A DNA stretch of 64,000 nt, taken from assembly GCA_002692965.1 (NCBI GenBank), contig NZNC01000004.1:62001-126000 (forward strand). The letters are read 5' to 3'. Positions within the stretch are counted from its first letter, which is position 1, and each line of letters begins with the position of its first letter. Shown here one piece after another: positions 59,675-64,000 of this stretch. Position numbers and translations under genes: made by a program. Origin of the DNA: Haliea sp. (lineage in GTDB: Bacteria > Pseudomonadota > Gammaproteobacteria > Pseudomonadales > Halieaceae). Below the pieces are notes generated by a model that saw only the letters and a list, made by a program, of their open reading frames with translations, ran no database searches and was not told where the DNA came from.

Positions 59675-60585
59675 GCCGTTTCCTCCTGCTGCTGTTCTTC
59701 TTCGATAATCCGGCCCATTTTGACGGTGCCACGGATCGTGCTTCGCTGCACAACCCGCACCTCATCCACCGGGTGGCCAAAAGCCATGTGCATGGTGCGC
59801 CGGTTGTCCCAGAGCACGATGTCATTCTCCTCCCAGTCGTGAATGTACTGGAACTGTGGCTGCAGCGTATGTTCGATCAGCTGCTGAATCAGCGCATCGC
59901 TCTCCCGCTCCGGCATGCCGAGAATACACTGGATATTCAGGGTGCTGACATTGAGGATACGCTGTCCGGTCTGGGGATGAACCCAGACCAGCGGGTGTGC
60001 GACCGGCGGAAAGCTGGGCAGATTCTTACTGCTGGCCTGCAGCAGCTCGCCCGCCTGCCGGTTGAAGCGCATGCCACTCAGATCTGCGCAGAAAATATAC
60101 TTGGCCTCCAAACCCTCGATACGCGCCTTGGTCTGCTCGTCCAGGGCCTCCCAGGCCATGGCGGTGTCGAGCCAGCCGGTCTGCCCCCCGTGCGCGCTCT
60201 TTTTTACCATGCGCAGCAGGGCGCCGGCGTTGGGCGTGGTGGCGAAGGCCAGGTCGGTATGCCAGGGAATACGCCCATAGGTCGGCACACCATCGAAGGC
60301 GTAAACCGGCCCGGTCAGGCCCTTTTCGTTACTGAGCAGAATCAACTCGGGGTATCCCGGCAAACGGAAATGTTCAATCGGATGAGGCTCCAGCTCACCG
60401 AAGCAGCGAGAAAGCTGAAGCAGTACCTCGGGTGACGTACCCAGGCCGCGAAACAGGACAATGCCTGCCTCCAGCCAGAGCTCCCGCAATGCCGCCACCG
60501 TGGTCGATGACATGGCGTCGCTGACCTCGAGACCGGTCACTTCCACGCCGACACCACCCGGCAGGGGCTTCTTATTGAATGTCAT
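59671..60585 (-). CDS. TauD/TfdA-family 2-oxoglutarate dioxygenase
   Basis: 304-aa Fe(II)/2-oxoglutarate oxygenase. Iron triad His109-x-Asp111 (PWHTDLAF) and His266 (DNRRTMHMA), with Arg281 or Arg285 for 2-oxoglutarate. TauD/TfdA members hydroxylate sulfonates, aryloxyacetates, carnitine precursors and more; the substrate here is not predictable. TTGGAGA precedes ATG 60585, which I prefer to the longer frame at 60639. First gene of an operon with the amidohydrolase, and divergent from a LuxR-type regulator 158 bp away. Confidence 0.87.
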   Translation of the reverse strand: MTFNKKPLPGGVGVEVTGLEVSDAMSSTTVAALRELWLEAGIVLFRGLGTSPEVLLQLSRCFGELEPHPIEHFRLPGYPELILLSNEKGLTGPVYAFDGVPTYGRIPWHTDLAFATTPNAGALLRMVKKSAHGGQTGWLDTAMAWEALDEQTKARIEGLEAKYIFCADLSGMRFNRQAGELLQASSKNLPSFPPVAHPLVWVHPQTGQRILNVSTLNIQCILGMPERESDALIQQLIEHTLQPQFQYIHDWEENDIVLWDNRRTMHMAFGHPVDEVRVVQRSTIRGTVKMGRIIEEEQQQEETA

Positions 60586-60743
60586 CTGTGCATCTCCAAT
60601 CGTGTGCGTGCCCGGCCACTGTGCCCTATCCGGGACCAAGCGACATCAGGCATATGGACTAGGTCACGACGAGGACAGTGACCCTGACACAGCGAGCACG
60701 CCATGCAGTACCATGTGGCGGGTCAGAGACGGGATTTTCCTGC

Positions 60744-61877
60744 ATGAGTACGCCAACGCCCCCTATCGCACTGATCCAGACACTGTTCGACAGCTTGCTC
60801 GCCGAACCGCCGTGGCTGGACTTCCTGCGCGAGATGGAAACCTGGCTGCAAGGCCACCACGGCGCCATGGTGCTGCGCCGTCCGCGCCCGGGCGACCCCG
60901 GCACCCTGATTTCGACCCAGAGCAATACCGCGGCCCTGACGGTGCTGCAAGAGCACATGTTCAGCGAATCGCCTATCCTCGACCTGCCCCTGGATGAAGT
61001 TTGCATTCTGAGTGAAATGCTCAGCCGACAGGAACTGACGTCGCGGCACAAGCGCTTTTATGCCTACATTCAGGAGTATGGCTCGGTCGAGGACATTATC
61101 GGCGTCAACGTCGAAGAGGCGGAAACCGGAATGATCTTTCGGCTCCGCTGCGCCCGACTTACCGGCCAACCGAATTTCTCTGGTGAGGACCGGGACAGGA
61201 TACTGGCGCTGCTGCCCTGGCTGCGCACGGCCGTCAGCCTGTATGCACGGCTGGCGCGCAAGGACTATCAGCTGAGTATTTCCGAGGCCGCCATCGGCCA
61301 GCTCACCATCGGTTCCCTGGTGATCGACGAACAGGGACAGGTCCTGATCACCAACCCGGTTGCCGAGCGTGCACTGGAAGCGGCTGATGGGCTCGCCCTG
61401 GCCCGCGGAAAACTGGTCGCAAGCGGCGGCGACAAGGCTGCGCTGCACGCCGCCCTGCGACGACTTTTCGACCGCGAGACGGGCTCGGTCAGCGAAACCC
61501 TGCAGCTGGCGCGCCCGGACGGCCGGTACTGGAACCTGCTGATGCGACGCACACCGGCACGCCCGGGACTGGACGAACGCGTCTCGAGAACCGCGCTGTT
61601 GCTGTTTCGCGATGCCGGCGGCCCCCGGGAGGTCAGCGAGGAGCTGCTGATGGAATTGTTCGGCCTGACCCGCGCGGAGGCGGCGCTGGCAGCGCGGCTG
61701 GTACAAGGGGAAAGTCTCAGTGACGCCGCCGAGTCCCTGGGCCGCTCGCGCTATACCGCGCGCGCCCAGCTTGCGGCGATCTTTGCCAAGACGGACACCC
61801 ACCGGCAACCTCAGCTGGTCAGCCTGATCCTGCACACCATCAGCCAGCTGTGGGGGGAAGCCAGCACCGACACCTGA
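60744..61877 (+). CDS. LuxR-family helix-turn-helix regulator
   Basis: 377-aa transcription factor. The C-terminal domain FGLTRAEAALAARLVQGESL with SDAAESLGRSRYTARAQL is a LuxR/GerE-type HTH. The large N-terminal region (residues 1-300) has no autoinducer-binding signature I recognise and may sense a small molecule. ATG 60744 (MSTPTPPIALIQ) is chosen over 60678, which lies close to the divergent promoter. It probably controls the divergent TauD-amidohydrolase operon and perhaps the DUF3604 genes. Confidence 0.85.
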   Translation: MSTPTPPIALIQTLFDSLLAEPPWLDFLREMETWLQGHHGAMVLRRPRPGDPGTLISTQSNTAALTVLQEHMFSESPILDLPLDEVCILSEMLSRQELTSRHKRFYAYIQEYGSVEDIIGVNVEEAETGMIFRLRCARLTGQPNFSGEDRDRILALLPWLRTAVSLYARLARKDYQLSISEAAIGQLTIGSLVIDEQGQVLITNPVAERALEAADGLALARGKLVASGGDKAALHAALRRLFDRETGSVSETLQLARPDGRYWNLLMRRTPARPGLDERVSRTALLLFRDAGGPREVSEELLMELFGLTRAEAALAARLVQGESLSDAAESLGRSRYTARAQLAAIFAKTDTHRQPQLVSLILHTISQLWGEASTDT

Positions 61878-61919
61878 AGGTAGAGACAGCGCTCGACGCT
61901 GCCGTACGTACCCCTTGGC

Positions 61920-63791
61920 TCACTCCGGCCGATACCAGATCGGCGACGTATAGGCGCGCTCCTGGTGCACCAGCTCCGTTCCCTCGGGCAGATCCACGCC
62001 GAGACGCACCTTGTCATAGAGCGTCCAGCGCGGCGTGGGAATTTCCAATACCCGCAGGTAATAGACCGCGGCTTGCGCGGGGTCGAAATCGGGGTCGGTC
62101 CACAGCGCAGACAGCTCGGCACTGCCAATGCTGTTGCTGTAACGGGCCTTTTCGCGATCCACGCTGTCGCCAACCGGGGGCAACTTGCCCCGGGCGTCCG
62201 GCTGCCGGTCACCCGACCAGGCAACATCGTAAACGGCTTCGTGCATTTCACCCCAGCTGTCCAGCCAGCCCTTGACGATCTGCACCCGATCCAGGTTAGC
62301 CCCCTCGGGATCCTTCAGAGCGTGCACCATGAAACGCGGTGCACCCGCGGCGCCGGAGGAGCTCAGCTCACCGCCCATGGGGACCCCCTTGCGATAACCG
62401 TTCAGCGCGGGATTGGGCCCCTGCAGATCCTGCTCCTCCAGGTTCCAGCCCCCAAAGAAGCGCACGCGCATGCGCGGCCCGGTAGTGGCGTAGACCTCGC
62501 GACGCTGCATGGCGTCAAACAGGGCCTCTCGGGTATTGTCGGTGGCCCAGACCGCGGCATAGCCGGAGGAGACTTGCAGGGTATTGGACATTTCCGCCTC
62601 GGGTATGCCCCAGATGGTCTGGGTGCGCCGGGGCCCGGGTTCATCCCCCGCCTTCTTGCCCCAGAAATTGTCCTCCTCGACGGCGGCCAGGGCGGTATGG
62701 GAATCCGTGCTGCCGATCATGCCAAACTGGAAGGGATTCACGCCGAGCTGCTGCCCCAGTCGCAGCCCCAGTTGCAACGCGGGGCGCGCGTACTGATAGG
62801 GCTGCATCTCCGGACGCTGGGCCTCGTTCATCGCGATATTGAACTGGTCCCAGGTACCGTAGTCGGCAAACTCGTCATTGGGCGAAAGCAGCGGATGGGC
62901 CTCGCTGTCGCCCTTGATCTGGGTAACCTCCAGCAGCGGCTCCCAGCGGGCCCGACGCCGGGCATAGTCCGTGTCCAGGGGCTGGCCGTCGAGGGTCAGG
63001 TCGGAAAACATCTGCCCGCCACTCAGATTGCTGTTGTGGGGAATCGCCAACACCTGGCCGCCGGTCTTTTCCTCGTAATCCGCCAGCCATTGCCACAGGT
63101 CTTCGGGGTCGTCGCTGTCGAAGGCAGAAAAGGGCGTCACCTGATCGGCGCGTGCAGAACCATCGCGGAAGACCATGATCCGGTGAAGGTTGTTGCCGCC
63201 CGGCATGGCCGACCACTCGTAACCGATGAAGGCGGTAAACACACCCGGCTGGTTTGCCGCATCGGCCGCGCGGTTATTGGCTTCCCAGGGAGACGGCACG
63301 CCCTCCGGCAAGGTCAGTAGCGGCTCGCCATCCTCGTAGGAGTTGCCGATTTCCAGCATCAGCCGGCCGAAGGCGGTGGGCTCTCGCTGCTCGACGATGC
63401 GCTGCCAGGCGCGCGCCGTTTCATTCTGCATCATGCGGGGGTCGGCATCGCGGATCAGCGGCATTACTCCCAGGTACTCGGCGTGATCCGCCACGACCAG
63501 GAAATCCAGCGGTCGGCTCAGGCGGGCCGGCATGCCATTGGCCGCCGTCACGGTCTCACCCCGGGCAAAGCGGTAGGCGGCCTCGGGGCCGAGGCCGGTG
63601 ACCCCGAACAGGTTCGCGTCCATGGACACCGAGGTGTGCAGGTGGGTATCCCCCCAGTAAACCTCCCGGGGGTAGTCCTGATTGGCCCAGGGCGAGTAGT
63701 CGCGACGCGGGTCGGGCGCCTCATCCTGGGCGGCCAAAGGCACGGCCAGCGAAGCCAGCAAAAGCGGAATCAAACCTAGGGGACTACGCAT
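61920..63791 (-). CDS. Exported DUF3604 protein (PHP-like fold), paralogue
   Basis: 623 aa with a signal peptide (PLGLIPLLLASLAVPLAAQ, cleavage after AAQ near residue 22). Same motif order as the protein at 56075: GDTHLHT (His50, His52), VADHAEYLG, IPHNSNLSGG, STDSHTA, and both end in SPIWYRPE. AGGAGGA precedes ATG 63791; the longer frame from 63833 has no RBS. It lacks most of the C-terminal cysteines of its paralogue, so the two are related but not a recent duplicate. Function unknown, likely periplasmic. Confidence 0.85.
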   Translation of the reverse strand: MRSPLGLIPLLLASLAVPLAAQDEAPDPRRDYSPWANQDYPREVYWGDTHLHTSVSMDANLFGVTGLGPEAAYRFARGETVTAANGMPARLSRPLDFLVVADHAEYLGVMPLIRDADPRMMQNETARAWQRIVEQREPTAFGRLMLEIGNSYEDGEPLLTLPEGVPSPWEANNRAADAANQPGVFTAFIGYEWSAMPGGNNLHRIMVFRDGSARADQVTPFSAFDSDDPEDLWQWLADYEEKTGGQVLAIPHNSNLSGGQMFSDLTLDGQPLDTDYARRRARWEPLLEVTQIKGDSEAHPLLSPNDEFADYGTWDQFNIAMNEAQRPEMQPYQYARPALQLGLRLGQQLGVNPFQFGMIGSTDSHTALAAVEEDNFWGKKAGDEPGPRRTQTIWGIPEAEMSNTLQVSSGYAAVWATDNTREALFDAMQRREVYATTGPRMRVRFFGGWNLEEQDLQGPNPALNGYRKGVPMGGELSSSGAAGAPRFMVHALKDPEGANLDRVQIVKGWLDSWGEMHEAVYDVAWSGDRQPDARGKLPPVGDSVDREKARYSNSIGSAELSALWTDPDFDPAQAAVYYLRVLEIPTPRWTLYDKVRLGVDLPEGTELVHQERAYTSPIWYRPE

Positions 63792-63870
63792 ACTGCGTCC
63801 TCCTGCAAATGTCTTGTTATTGTTTTTCCGCACCGTCCGTCGAAAGACGGCAGGACTGTGACGCCCGGGT

Positions 63871-64000
63871 TTACTCGGGTGTCCCGGCGCCGGCTTCCGG
63901 CATCTGCAACAGTTCGAGGTACAGTGGAAAATCCGGATTTTCCAGGTAAGCGAATACGGTGTCGCTGTTCCAGCGCTTGTACCAGTAGGGGGTGTAGCCC
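63871..64000 (-). CDS. C-terminal end of an unidentified protein (start beyond window)
   Basis: On the minus strand 43 codons are open to the window edge and end in TAA (63873-63871). The peptide includes GYTPYWYKRWNSDTVFAYLE and PLYLELLQMPEAGAG and is rich in aromatic residues. Same strand as the DUF3604 gene, 79 bp upstream of it, so possibly cotranscribed. I do not recognise the family. A small hairpin (63837-63850, CCGTC/GACGG) lies between them without a T-run. Confidence 0.6.
   Translation of the reverse strand, partial: GYTPYWYKRWNSDTVFAYLENPDFPLYLELLQMPEAGAGTPE

Overview
The window is a gene-dense, roughly 64% G+C chromosomal segment of a gammaproteobacterium. The fabA-fabB pair, the initiator tRNA-rimP-nusA-infB-rbfA-truB-rpsO-pnp string, the ispB/rplU-rpmA-obgE-proB divergon and the uvrA/MFS-ssb divergon are all gammaproteobacterial arrangements. 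The accessory content (two photolyases, UrcA, DUF3604 proteins, several acyl-CoA dehydrogenases, an aromatic amino acid hydroxylase) suggests a marine Halieaceae/OM60-NOR5-like heterotroph; that placement is inference. I see no rRNA, insertion sequence, prophage or CRISPR array. The only tRNA is the initiator tRNA.

Layout. 1-2.8 kb: end of a peptide-type ABC importer (permease, double ATPase). 2.8-4.1: glutamate dehydrogenase. 4.3-6.4: an RLAN/RimK-type ATP-grasp enzyme translationally coupled to a 2-oxoglutarate/Fe(II) hydroxylase. 6.6-9.4: convergent DASH cryptochrome and FeS-type photolyase. 9.4-14.3: lipoprotein acylase, membrane dipeptidase and NagA. 14.3-17.8: three acyl-CoA dehydrogenases in one operon. 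17.9-20.2: long aromatic amino acid hydroxylase with a MarR regulator. 20.2-24.9: M20 amidohydrolase, UrcA, ferrochelatase, isoprenylcysteine-methyltransferase-like protein, ZIP transporter. 24.9-29.1: proB, obgE, rpmA, rplU, divergent ispB. 29.2-34.5: pgi and a nucleotide-sugar block (phosphomannomutase, galU, manC). 34.7-36.5: fabA-fabB. 36.5-39.7: moeA, moaB, SDR-like gene, ssb. 39.9-44.1: MFS and uvrA. 44.1-44.7: toxin-antitoxin pair. 44.7-45.6: HpaI-type aldolase and a large palindromic repeat. 45.8-54.6: the translation/RNA-decay superoperon. 54.8-55.9: 4-hydroxyphenylpyruvate dioxygenase. 56.1-64: two DUF3604 proteins flanking a TauD-type dioxygenase, a D-aminoacylase-like amidohydrolase and a LuxR-type regulator, then the end of an unidentified gene.

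Functional themes. Phenylalanine-to-homogentisate catabolism is split between the hydroxylase/MarR operon and hppD 35 kb away; both promoters carry long inverted repeats placed to act as operators. Amide and peptide hydrolysis recurs (acylase, M19, M20, D-aminoacylase, peptide importer). Several start codons were moved from the longest reading frame on the basis of ribosome binding sites, promoters or overlaps. No stretch longer than about 300 bases lacks a gene; the larger gaps hold promoters, terminators or the 45.6 kb repeat.

No complete new system is evident. The least explained items are the ATP-grasp/hydroxylase pair, the DUF3604 cluster, the U1-U72 mismatch of the initiator tRNA, and the palindromic operators and repeats.
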